Part shown: positions 52,011 through 60,009 of the stretch, piece after piece | How positions within the stretch are numbered: position 1 is the first letter of the stretch | Layout: every line of letters begins with the position of its first letter | Assembly (NCBI GenBank): GCA_963836355.1 | Contig: CAWIJO010000002.1 | Location: forward strand, 558,001-622,000 | Direction: 5' to 3' | DNA: 64,000 bases | Origin: Palsa-506 sp963836355 | GTDB taxonomy: Bacteria > Actinomycetota > Actinomycetes > Streptosporangiales > Streptosporangiaceae | Program-made: the position numbers and the translations under genes | The notes under the pieces: model-generated | Seen by the model: only the letters and a program-made list of their open reading frames with translations | Told to the model about the DNA's origin: nothing | Databases searched by the model: none

Positions 52011-52610
52011 TCAGCTGCGGGCCGGCGGGCGGATGCCGCGGAGTTCCCAGTCGCCGCCCAGGGCCGTCGAGATGACCTCCTCGCTCTCGGTCGGCTGCGC
52101 GCCGAGATCGGCCGGGAAATCCCACCCGGTGACCAGGCCGGGGCCGAGCGGCGCCATCGTGTCCGAGCCTTTGACCCGCAGCATCGACCCGGCGTCGGTG
52201 TCGCGGAAGTCGTGCAGGCCGAAGTCGTTGGCGATGGTGTACCCGGCGATGTACGCGCTGATCTCGGACCGCGGCACGCCCCGGCAGCTGCGGCCGATCA
52301 CGATGGCCACCTCGCCTTCGTAGTTGAGGTACTTGCAGCCGGCCGGCCGGATCACGGTGCCGCCATGCGCGACCAGCGCGGACACCGGCTTGGCGAAGTA
52401 AGTCGGCGCCGCGGGCAGGCTGGCCTGGAATTCGGCTACCCGGCTGCGGTGGTTTAGGTGCACCGCGAGGATCTTGGTCGGGGTCACCGGCGGCAAATGC
52501 ACGGCAGCTGAAACGGAGATCCGGCGCCCGTCAGCGGCCACCAGGGACGCTCCGTCCCGGCGGACCTGCACGGCCGCGCCGCCGAGCAGGATCCGGCGGT
52601 ACTCGGTCAT
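52011..52610 (-). CDS. Fumarylacetoacetate hydrolase-family protein, shortened
   Basis: A 199-aa protein. It keeps the FAH core: KILAVHLNHRSRVAEF, YFAKPVSALVAHGGTVIRP, the metal-binding YEGEVAIVIGRSCRGV, and YTIANDFGLHDFRDTDAGSML with KGSDTMAPLGPGLVTGWDF. FAH relatives of the 5-carboxymethyl-2-oxo-hex-3-ene-dioate decarboxylase/isomerase type (HpaG-like) continue for about 70 more residues; here the fold ends soon after GWDF and a short unrelated-looking tail follows. In context it belongs with the dioxygenase and dehydrogenase upstream. Function after truncation is doubtful. Confidence 0.75.
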   Translation of the reverse strand: MTEYRRILLGGAAVQVRRDGASLVAADGRRISVSAAVHLPPVTPTKILAVHLNHRSRVAEFQASLPAAPTYFAKPVSALVAHGGTVIRPAGCKYLNYEGEVAIVIGRSCRGVPRSEISAYIAGYTIANDFGLHDFRDTDAGSMLRVKGSDTMAPLGPGLVTGWDFPADLGAQPTESEEVISTALGGDWELRGIRPPARS

Positions 52611-52656
52611 CGCGCCGCCCGCCCGGCCGCGCCGCCTGGCAGCATCCGGTACCCGG

Positions 52657-53559
52657 TCATTGTCTGTCCTGACCGGCCAGTGCGGACCAGCCGGCGGCCG
52701 GCCGGTCGAACCACAGGGGTACCTGCCCGGTGCCGACAGAATTCTCGTAGTCGCTGAACGGGCGGCCCCGGGCGGTCACCGCGTGCCCGCCAAGCGCCGC
52801 GGCCATCATCAGGTAGTGCGCGAACTTGGCCTCCGGCCGGACCTGCAGGAAGTCCGGCATGGTGTCGATCACCCGGCGGTGATTTCCTGCCTGCAGCCAG
52901 CCGATCCGCTCGGCGTCGGCCGCCCGTGCCTGCTCCGTGCGGATGTGCGCTGGGTCGCTGGCCTCGTGCGCGCGCAGCTCGCGCAGCGGCCAGAACGTGT
53001 GCGACATGGCGCCGGACGCGATCAGCAGCACCATCCGCTCGCTGCGGGCAATGGCCTCGCCGAGGGCACGGCCGGCCCGCAGGAAGTCCTCGGTATCGCC
53101 GGTCTGCGCAGCGACGCTGATTGTGATCCAGCGCTTGTCCAGCCCGCGGCCGAGATAGGTCCACAAGTTGACGGTCGCGTAGTGCACCGGCAGGTACGGG
53201 TCGTCGATCGCGGTGATCCAGGTGCCGTGCCGGTCGCCCAGGGCAGCCATCGCGCGGGCCAGTTCCGGATCGCCGCGCCAGTCGTAGGGGATCCGGCACA
53301 TCCCGCGTGGCAGCTCGTCGGAGGTGAAAAGCCCGGCGCGGACCTCGTGCGCGGCGACGACGAACTCCACCGTGGTGCACCAGTGCGAGTCGAGCACCAC
53401 GACGGTGTCGTAGCCGAGCGTCTCGAACACCTCGGCGCGCAGCCGCTCAAGCCCCGGCACCAGGCTGATCTCGCTGCCCTCGTTCAGCTCCAGCCGCTGC
53501 TGCCGGGGCAGCATGATCGTCGGGACGTGGGCAAGCAGGCCCGCTCCCGGCAACCTCAC
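52657..53559 (-). CDS. LigB-type extradiol dioxygenase (homoprotocatechuate 2,3-dioxygenase-like)
   Basis: A 300-aa protein whose GTG start overlaps the dehydrogenase stop (GTGA). The long open frame reaching 54477 is antisense shadow. It starts RLPGAGLLAHVPTIMLPRQQ with an iron-ligand-type His, then VVVLDSHWCTTVEFVVAAHE, IPYDWRGDPELARAM, DDPYLPVHYATVNLW and VLLIASGAMSHTFWPL. This is the class III extradiol (LigB) fold as in HpaD/HpcB enzymes, which cleave 3,4-dihydroxyphenylacetate. Substrate is inferred from the adjacent semialdehyde dehydrogenase and FAH-family genes. Confidence 0.82.
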   Translation of the reverse strand: MRLPGAGLLAHVPTIMLPRQQRLELNEGSEISLVPGLERLRAEVFETLGYDTVVVLDSHWCTTVEFVVAAHEVRAGLFTSDELPRGMCRIPYDWRGDPELARAMAALGDRHGTWITAIDDPYLPVHYATVNLWTYLGRGLDKRWITISVAAQTGDTEDFLRAGRALGEAIARSERMVLLIASGAMSHTFWPLRELRAHEASDPAHIRTEQARAADAERIGWLQAGNHRRVIDTMPDFLQVRPEAKFAHYLMMAAALGGHAVTARGRPFSDYENSVGTGQVPLWFDRPAAGWSALAGQDRQ

Positions 53560-55022
53560 CCATCGTGACGCCAGCCCTCCGCTGCGTAGACGGTGTTCTT
53601 GACGTCGCTGTAGAAATCGAAGCTCCAGGTGCCGCCTTCCCGGCCGATGCCGGACAGCCCGGCACCGCCGAACGGCGCTCGCAGGTCCCGGACGAAGAAG
53701 CAGTTGACCCACACGGTCCCGGCTGCCAGCCGGGCCGAGACCCGCCCGGCGCGCTGTTCGTCGCCGGTGAAGACCGTGGCCGCCAGCCCGTAGCGGGTGT
53801 CGTTGGCCAGCGCGATCGCCTCGTGCTCGGCGCCGAACGTCTGCAGCGTCAGCACCGGGCCGAAGACCTCCTCGGTGAGTATCTCGGCGCCAGCCGCCGG
53901 GCCGGCCAGCAGCGTCGGCTGGTAGTACAGGCCGCCCAGTTCGTGATTCGGGCCGCCGCCGAGCAGCGGCCGCGCGCCGGCCGCAATCGCGCGCCGGACG
54001 AAGCCGTCCACCCGCTGCAGGTGCGCCCGGGTGATGTTCGGCCCGATGTCGGTGGCCTCGTCCCGCGGGTCGCCCTGGCGCAGCGCCGCGGCGCGGGCCA
54101 GGAAGCGCTCGGTGAACTCGGCCGCGATCTGCTCCTCGACCAGCAGCCGGGTGCCGGCCAGGCAGACCTGCCCGGCGTTGTCGTACTGCCCCACTGCGAT
54201 CTCGACCGCGAGTTCCAGGTCCGCGTCGGCGAAGACGAGTAGCGGGGACTTGCCGCCAAGCTCCAGTGAGACCGGGGTCAGCTGCGCCCCGGCGGCGGCG
54301 GCCACCTGCCGGCCGGTGCCGACCGAGCCGGTGAAGGCGACCCTGGCCACGTCCGGGTGCGCGGCCAGCGGCGCGCCCGCCTCCGCGCCGAGACCCTGCA
54401 CGACGTTGAAGACGCCGTCCGGCAGGCCCGCGTCGCGGGTGATACCGGCCAGCAGGCTCGCGGTCAGCGGTGCCCATTCCGGCGGCTTGGCGACCACCGT
54501 GTTACCCGCCGCGAGGGCAGGCGCGATCCGCCAGGTGGCCAGCATGAGCGGGGCGTTCCACGGGGTGATCACAGCCGTTACCCCGGCCGGTGACCAGCTG
54601 ACCTGCTGGGTGTAGCCGGGCATCGCCAGCTTCCCGGCGTCGAGCTGGCCGAGCCAGTCGGCGAAGAACCTGAAGTTCTGGGCGGCCCGCGGCATCACCC
54701 CGCGCCGGTGCGAGCGCAGCAGCGCGCCGTTGTCGCGGGTCTCCACCTGGGCGAGGTCCTCGGCCCGCCGGCCGATGCCGTCCGCGATCGCGTGCAGCAC
54801 CCCGGCCCGGTCGGCCGGGCTGGCCGCGGCCCAGCCGGGAAAGGCCGCGCGAGCGGCCGCGACGGCCGCGTCGACCTCGGCCTGGCCGCCGGCCGCGACC
54901 TCGGCGATGGGCTGCTCGTCGATCGGGGACAGGTCGGTGAACGCCCGGGCGGAGGCAACCCGGCGGCCGCCGATCCAGTGCGCGACGTCGACATCGACGC
55001 CGGCCACGCTGGCTGTGCTCAT
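53556..55022 (-). CDS. Aldehyde dehydrogenase (5-carboxymethyl-2-hydroxymuconate semialdehyde type)
   Basis: A 488-aa NAD(P)-dependent dehydrogenase. It shows HWIGGRRVASARAFTDLSP, ITPWNAPLMLATWRIAPAL, KPPEWAPLTASLLAGI, FTGSVGTGRQVAAAAG, the Glu site LELGGKSPLLVF, catalytic Cys in AGQVCLAGTRLLVEE, and EEVFGPVLTLQTF. The C-terminal FFVRDLRAPFGGAGLSGIGREGG is the pattern of HpaE/HpcC-like enzymes. It starts the meta-cleavage set, which oxidises the semialdehyde formed by the downstream dioxygenase. ATG 55022 is chosen; GTG 55034 is an alternative. Confidence 0.88.
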   Translation of the reverse strand: MSTASVAGVDVDVAHWIGGRRVASARAFTDLSPIDEQPIAEVAAGGQAEVDAAVAAARAAFPGWAAASPADRAGVLHAIADGIGRRAEDLAQVETRDNGALLRSHRRGVMPRAAQNFRFFADWLGQLDAGKLAMPGYTQQVSWSPAGVTAVITPWNAPLMLATWRIAPALAAGNTVVAKPPEWAPLTASLLAGITRDAGLPDGVFNVVQGLGAEAGAPLAAHPDVARVAFTGSVGTGRQVAAAAGAQLTPVSLELGGKSPLLVFADADLELAVEIAVGQYDNAGQVCLAGTRLLVEEQIAAEFTERFLARAAALRQGDPRDEATDIGPNITRAHLQRVDGFVRRAIAAGARPLLGGGPNHELGGLYYQPTLLAGPAAGAEILTEEVFGPVLTLQTFGAEHEAIALANDTRYGLAATVFTGDEQRAGRVSARLAAGTVWVNCFFVRDLRAPFGGAGLSGIGREGGTWSFDFYSDVKNTVYAAEGWRHDG

Positions 55023-55263
55023 CGGCCCGGGCACCCGCCGTCGGCGCTGCGCCCGTCGCGCGGCCTGGTCATCTGCGCACTCACCGCCATCTGGTGCTCG
55101 TCATCAGCGCGGGCTGGCAGCGGCCAGTCCTGTTTGCGGCCGGCGCCGGGCCGGGCCGGCTGACCGGCCTGCGAGGGCACCAGCTGCTGGCGGGAAGGCA
55201 TGCGGCACCGGCGGCTGCGTCAAAAAAAGTTCGGGTCCAAAGTATGTTTGCGGCGGCCGGCCG

Positions 55264-55627
55264 TCAAGAGGCAGCCGGCCCGCCCGGCGCGTCCCCGGCG
55301 GCGGGCGCGTCCCGGCCGGCCAGCAGCGTGCCGCCGTCCCAGCTGAGCCCGACCTGCCGGTAGTAGCCGCCGATGATCTGCCTGACCTCGAGGCTGGCCA
55401 GTTCCTCAGTCGGCGACTCGAACAGCTCCAGCTCCGCGTCCCGCGCCAGGCCGCCCTCGAAGCTCGCGGTGGCCGAGCTGATCAGCTCGTCGACGGAGGC
55501 ACCCGCGCCGGGTCCGTCCGGTATTCCACGGTGAGCAGATCGCCGGATAGTGCCACGGCGGCGGGGGCAGCAGCGAGGACCGCCCGGTGGCCGTGCGCGG
55601 ATAGAGGAAACCGGCTACGTCGGTCAC
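55264..55627 (-). pseudogene. Acetoacetate decarboxylase-like remnant
   Basis: From GTG 55627, TDVAGFLYPRTATGRSSLLP and PPPWHY; a frameshift near 55548 leads to GDLLTVEYRTDPARV, the usual ADC-family N-terminus. The sequence then jumps, in yet another frame, to the family C-terminus (SVDELISSATASFEGGLARD; AELELFESPTEELASLEVRQ; IIGGYYRQVGLSWDGGTLL). About 150 internal residues are missing. Not functional. Confidence 0.7.
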
Positions 55628-55820
55628 GGCCGCTCCAAGGTCGTTCGCCTGCGCAGCATGATGCTAGACCCGCGGCAATGCCGCATCCCGGCCACGGCTG
55701 ACGGCGGCCGGCGGCGGCTGGCCGGCAACTCTTCGGGTCAGGCACTTGTCTGTGCCTATTGCCCCGGTTTACGCTGCAGCGGGTTGTTTGTATCCGAACG
55801 TTCTCCGCCCGGGAGCCGCC

Positions 55821-57160
55821 GTGACGCACGCATCGGACGTCGCCGCCGTCTGCGAGCGGCTGCGGGCCAGCGGCGTCGACGTGGTGCGGGTCTCGTACCC
55901 GGACATGATCGGCGTCGATCGCGGCCGTGACGTGCTGCTCGACGAGCTGCCCGCGGTGGCGGAGCATGGCCTGGCGTTCTGCCGGGCGGTGTACCACACC
56001 TCGCCAATGGGCGACGTCGTCCCGGTGCAGGGCGGCCTTGACCAGGGCCTGCCCGATATTACCGTGCGGCCGGATCTGGCCACGCTCACCGCGTTGCCTT
56101 GGGAGCCGGATGCGGCCTGGTGCCTGGGCGATGCGACTGCCGCGGACGGCAGGCCGGCCCCGGAGTCACCGCGGGTGGTTGCCCGGCAGGTCGCCGACCG
56201 GGTGCGGAGCCTGGGATACCGGCTGATCTGCGGCCCGGAGCTTGAGTTCTTCCTCTGCGAGCCGGACGGCGCCGGCTGCTGGCGACGGTACGCCGACGAC
56301 CCGGGGAACGTCTACGTGGTCGGCCGGAAGGGCGATCCGCAGGGCCTGCTGCTGCACATGCTCAGGCAGCTGCGGGACGCTGGCCTGCGGGTCACGGCGG
56401 CCAACCACGAGTTCTCGCCGGGCCAGTTCGAGATCAACCTAGGTCATTCCGACCTGCCCGATGCCGCTGACCGGTCGTTCCGGCTGAAGTCCGCCGTGCA
56501 GGAGATCGCCCGGCACCGCGGGCTGCTCGCCACGTTCATGGCCAAGCCGTTCAACGACGAGGGCGGCTCAGGTTTCCATGTGCATGCCTCGGTGGCGGAC
56601 GGCGACGGGGAGAACGTGTTCGGCGACCCGGCCGGGCCGGAGCGCCTGTCCGCGGCCGGACGGCATGCCATCGGCGGCGTGCTTGAGCACGCGGCCGCGC
56701 TGAGCGCCCTGCTGAACCCCACGGTGAACTCGTTCAAGCGGTTCGGGCCGGACACGCTGGCGCCCTGGCTGATCGACTGGGGCCTGGACAACCGCAGTGC
56801 GATGGTGCGGATCCCGCCCGAGCGCGGAGCGGCGGCCCGGATGGAGATCCGCTCGGCGATGCGACCGCCAACCCCTACCTCGCCATGGCCGCCATCGGCG
56901 CGGCCGCCTACCTGGGCATCAGGGACGAGGCCAAGCCGCCGGACAAGCTGGAGGGGTACGGCTACGACCCGGGCCGGGCGCCGCTGCTGCCGATGCGGCT
57001 CGGCGCCGCGCTCGACGCGCTGGAATCCGACCATGAGCTGGCCGACGTGCTCGGCGAGTACTTCGTCACGTCCTTCGTGACCTACAAGCGCAATGAGATC
57101 GAATGATTCGAGCGGTTCGTCACCAACTGGGAGTTCCGCGAGTACGCCTACCACCTGTGA
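55821..57160 (+). pseudogene. Glutamine synthetase-family gene with frameshift and nonsense codon
   Basis: From GTG 55821 (GGGAG upstream) the product is glutamine synthetase-like: VVRVSYPDMIGVDRGRDVLL, GYRLICGPELEFFL, AANHEFSPGQFEINLGHSDL, TFMAKPFNDEGGSGFHVHAS and NSFKRFGPDTLAPWLIDWGL. It resembles gamma-glutamyl-amine ligases of amine catabolism more than housekeeping GlnA. Near 56852 one base is missing from what should read RMEIRLGDATANPYLAMAA; that frame continues to TGA at 57104, where an Arg or Trp codon is expected. Homology resumes after it (FERFVTNWEFREYAYHL) to the natural stop at 57160. Two independent lesions. Confidence 0.82.
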
Positions 57161-57998
57161 CGGCGAGGTGAGCGCGGACTACCCGATCAGGGTGCTGGTC
57201 CGGCTGCTGGGCATCCCGGACGGCTACGGCGGCCAGATCATCAAGTGGAGCAACCGGCTGATCGGCAACACCGACCCGGAGTACGCCGACGTGCTGCTGG
57301 GCAGCGCGGAGAGCGAGCGGTACCGGGATCTGCCGTTCCGCAGCCCGGCGGCGCTCGAGGTGTTCGCGTACGGCGACGATCTCGCCCGTCGGCGCCGCGG
57401 CGGCGACGGCACCGACCTGGTGAGCAAGCTGGTGAACGCGGTTCCCGAGGACGGCCAGCCGCTCAGCGAGCGCGACTTCCACAACTACTTCCTGCTGCTC
57501 ATCGCTGCGGGCAACGAGACCACCAGGCATACCATCTCGCACGGCATGCTCGCGCTGCTCCGCCATCCCGGGGCGCTGGCGCGGCTGCAGGCCGAGCCCG
57601 GGCTGCTTCCCGCGGCGGTCGAGGAGTTCCTGCGCTGGGCCTCCCCCGTCTATCACTTCCGCCGGACCGCGACCCGCGATACCGAACTGCGCGGCCAGCA
57701 CATCCGGGCCGGTGACAAGGTCGTGCTGTGGTTCGCGTCGGGCAACAGGGACGAGGACGTCTTCGGCAACCCGGACGACTTCGACATCACCCGGCAGCCG
57801 AATGACCACATGGCGTTCGGCAAGGGCGGGCCGCATTTCCGCATGGGCAACGCGCTGGCCCGGCTCGAGGTCCGGATCATGTTCGAGGAGCTGCTGCGGC
57901 GGCTTGACTCGATCGAGCTGGCCGGCCCGCCCGAATGCGTCAAATCCAACTTCGTGCACGGAATCAAGCGGCTGCCGGTCCGGGCCGCCGCCCGCTGA
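57093..57998 (+). pseudogene. Cytochrome P450, N-terminus and heme Cys lost
   Basis: The frame opens inside the glutamine synthetase tail. P450 homology starts at about 57160 (GEVSADYPIRVLVRLLGIPD), so the first 120 or so residues are gone and a deletion has joined the two genes. I-helix AAGNETTRHTISHGM, K-helix EEFLRWASPVYHFRRTA and the DVFGNPDDFDITRQPNDHM segment are intact. In the heme-binding loop FGKGGPHFRMGNALARLE the invariant Cys is Arg (codon CGC at 57840-57842, one transition from TGC). It cannot bind heme as a thiolate enzyme. Confidence 0.85.
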
Positions 57999-58032
57999 CC
58001 CCCAGCCTTCGACACTGACCAGCGGAGACCTG

Positions 58033-58725
58033 GTGCGAGCGCTCTTCATCGAACACGATCACTGCTCACCGACCGGGCCGGTCGGGGACCGGCTGGCCCA
58101 GCGCGGTTATGACATCACCGAGTTCCTCGTGGTACCCGCGGACCGGTTCGGCGATCCGGGCGTGCGGGTCAGCTTCCCGGATCCGGCGTCCTTCGACGTG
58201 ATCGTCCCGATGGGCGCGATCTGGTCCGTGTATGACCACCAGCTGATCGGCAGCTGGCTGGACCCGGAGCTCGACCTGCTCCGCGCCGCCTGCAAGCTGC
58301 GGATCCCGGTGCTCGGGATCTGCTTCGGCGGCCAGTTGCTGGCGAAGGCGCTCGGCGGCAGCGTGACGGCCGCCGGCCAGCCGGAAATCGGCTGGCACCA
58401 GGTGCAGACCACTGACCCGGAGCTGATCGAGCCGGGGCCATGGTTCGAGTGGCATTACGACCGCTGGCACCCGCCGGCGGCGGCCCGTTCGCTGGCCCGC
58501 ACCGGGGTCGCGCCGCAGGCATTCGTGGCCGGGAACTCGCTCGCCGTCCAGTTCCACCCAGAGGTCACCCTGCCGGTGCTGCGGCTCTGGCTCGACAACG
58601 GGGGACACGCCGACCTGGCTAGGTCCGGAGTCGACGCCGCCGGTCTGCTGGCCCAGACCGGGCGGCTGGAGGCCGCCGCGGTGGCGCGGGCCGGCTTGTC
58701 GACGGCTTCCTGGACCGGGTCGTGA
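58033..58725 (+). CDS. Class I glutamine amidotransferase-like protein
   Basis: A 230-aa protein from GTG 58033 (GGAGA upstream). Triad Cys97 (VLGICFGGQLLA), His175 and Glu177 (QFHPEV); other motifs are VIVPMGAIWSVYDH and EIGWHQVQTTDPELI. There is no synthetase domain. It resembles stand-alone GATase1 proteins, some of which hydrolyse gamma-glutamyl amines; that would fit the neighbouring glutamine synthetase-like remnant and permease in amine breakdown. It looks intact, although its neighbours are not. Confidence 0.8.
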   Translation: MRALFIEHDHCSPTGPVGDRLAQRGYDITEFLVVPADRFGDPGVRVSFPDPASFDVIVPMGAIWSVYDHQLIGSWLDPELDLLRAACKLRIPVLGICFGGQLLAKALGGSVTAAGQPEIGWHQVQTTDPELIEPGPWFEWHYDRWHPPAAARSLARTGVAPQAFVAGNSLAVQFHPEVTLPVLRLWLDNGGHADLARSGVDAAGLLAQTGRLEAAAVARAGLSTASWTGS

Positions 58726-58830
58726 CCAGCCCTGCCGAGTCCGGCGGACCGCCGCTGCGGCGCGGCAACCGGAAAACCTGACGCCAACGGCGGCGGCGGC
58801 CAGCCGCAGTCCCCAGCCCCTGGAGGTCCG

Positions 58831-59153
58831 ATGTCGCATGCCGCTGTTCCAGCTCGCCGCGCCCGGCGCCTTCGGCAGCAGCTTCTTCCTGGATCTGGTG
58901 CAGGTCCTGGTGATACTCGACATCGCCGCGGTCGGCCTCGGCTGCGCGGTGAGCACGGCCCGCGGCGTGTACGCGATGGCGCGGGACGGGCGCATCCCGT
59001 CGGCACTGAGCCGGGTCAGCCCGCGGTTCGGCACGCCGTCGGCGGCGGCCGGGCACGTTCGCGATCGCGAACAGCAAGCTGCGGATCCCGGTCTCGGCGC
59101 ACCCGGTCATCGGGCCGGCCTCAACGGCCTCGGCCTCCGAGGAACCCGCCTAG
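58831..59153 (+). pseudogene. Amino-acid permease (APC family) remnant
   Basis: GGAGG precedes an ATG at 58831, but the frame switches at once to an internal permease piece: LVQVLVILDIAAVGLGCAVS, TARGVYAMARDGRIPSALSR and VSPRFGTPSAA, typical of the APC helix-8 region and following loop. Near 59050 another switch leads to a hydrophilic C-terminus (TFAIANSKLRIPVSAHPVIG) ending at TAG 59151-59153. Most membrane helices are deleted. Confidence 0.6.
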
Positions 59154-59302
59154 CGGATCCGGCTGGGCCTCCGGTATGCGCGCTGACCCGCATGCCAGAG
59201 GCTCCGCCGCAGATCAGCGCCCTGCCGCAAGGCCTGCGGTCCGGCGTAGGGTACCGGTGGCGGGCAACGTTGCGGGGGGCTCGGTGGACTATTGAGGTGG
59301 GG

Positions 59303-59821
59303 ATGAGCGGCCGTCACACCCTTGCGGAAACCGAGCGGGCGGTATCAGGCCGGCTCGGCGGGCTGCGGCTGGACTTCGCCGCGATGACGGCGGTGCAGAA
59401 CCTGCACCGCGCCGCGAGCGCCATCCGCAATCATTTCGAGCAAACCGTGCTCGCCGAGGCCGGCCTGTCCTGGACCGGGTTCGTGGTGCTCTGGGTCACC
59501 TGGATCTGGGACTCGCTGGAATCCCGCGACGCCGCGGCCGAAGCGGGCATCTCCAAGGGCACGCTGACCGGGGTGGTCAAGACCCTGGAGGGCAAGGGCC
59601 TGCTGCGCCGGGCGTCGCTGCAGGCCGACGGCCGGCTGGTCCTACTGCAGCTCACCCCGGCCGGCCAGCGGCTGATGCTCCGGCTGTTTCCGGAGGTCAA
59701 CGCCGCCGAGGCGTATACCGTCAGCCCGCTGGACGCGACGGAGGTCGGCGACCTGGCCGCGGCGCTGCGCCGGATCCTGACCCACCTGGAAGATGACAGG
59801 GCACCCGGTCCTGACGCTTAG
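59303..59821 (+). CDS. MarR-family transcriptional regulator
   Basis: A 172-aa protein from ATG 59303 (GAGGTGGGG upstream). Helical N-terminus (MTAVQNLHRAASAIRNHFEQ), then the winged helix LSWTGFVVLWVTWIWDSLES, AAAEAGISKGTLTGVVKTLEGKGLL with recognition helix, wing DGRLVLLQLTPAGQRL, and a dimerisation helix. The frame is open upstream through the permease remnant, but the ribosome site and family length fix this start. It probably once controlled the adjoining catabolic genes. Confidence 0.85.
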   Translation: MSGRHTLAETERAVSGRLGGLRLDFAAMTAVQNLHRAASAIRNHFEQTVLAEAGLSWTGFVVLWVTWIWDSLESRDAAAEAGISKGTLTGVVKTLEGKGLLRRASLQADGRLVLLQLTPAGQRLMLRLFPEVNAAEAYTVSPLDATEVGDLAAALRRILTHLEDDRAPGPDA

Positions 59822-59828
59822 CATGCGG

Positions 59829-60009
59829 TCAGGACGGGTCGAAGGCCGTCGTCGGCAGGTCGACCGCGGTGGCGCCGCAGTCAGCCGTGAGCACCGCGCC
59901 GGTCACCGCGGACGCATCGCCGCTGGCCAGCAACCGCCGCGCCGATGCCGGTCCCGGCGCCAGTCACCACCGCCACCCGGGCGGCGGGCCGGGCGTCCCG
60001 TCCGCTCAC
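59829..60009 (-). pseudogene. SDR oxidoreductase remnant
   Basis: GTG 60009 overlaps the stop of the decarboxylase gene. It encodes the SDR start (ARVAVVTGAGTGIGAA), then directly, with a frame change, the SDR end (LASGDASAVTGAVLTADCGA). About 180 internal residues, including the catalytic Tyr-Lys, are deleted. Confidence 0.7.

Noticed and set aside
52657..54477. 606-codon frame as one dioxygenase protein
   Set aside because: The first half is antisense-like shadow of the aldehyde dehydrogenase gene in another frame; dioxygenase homology starts at GTG 53559.
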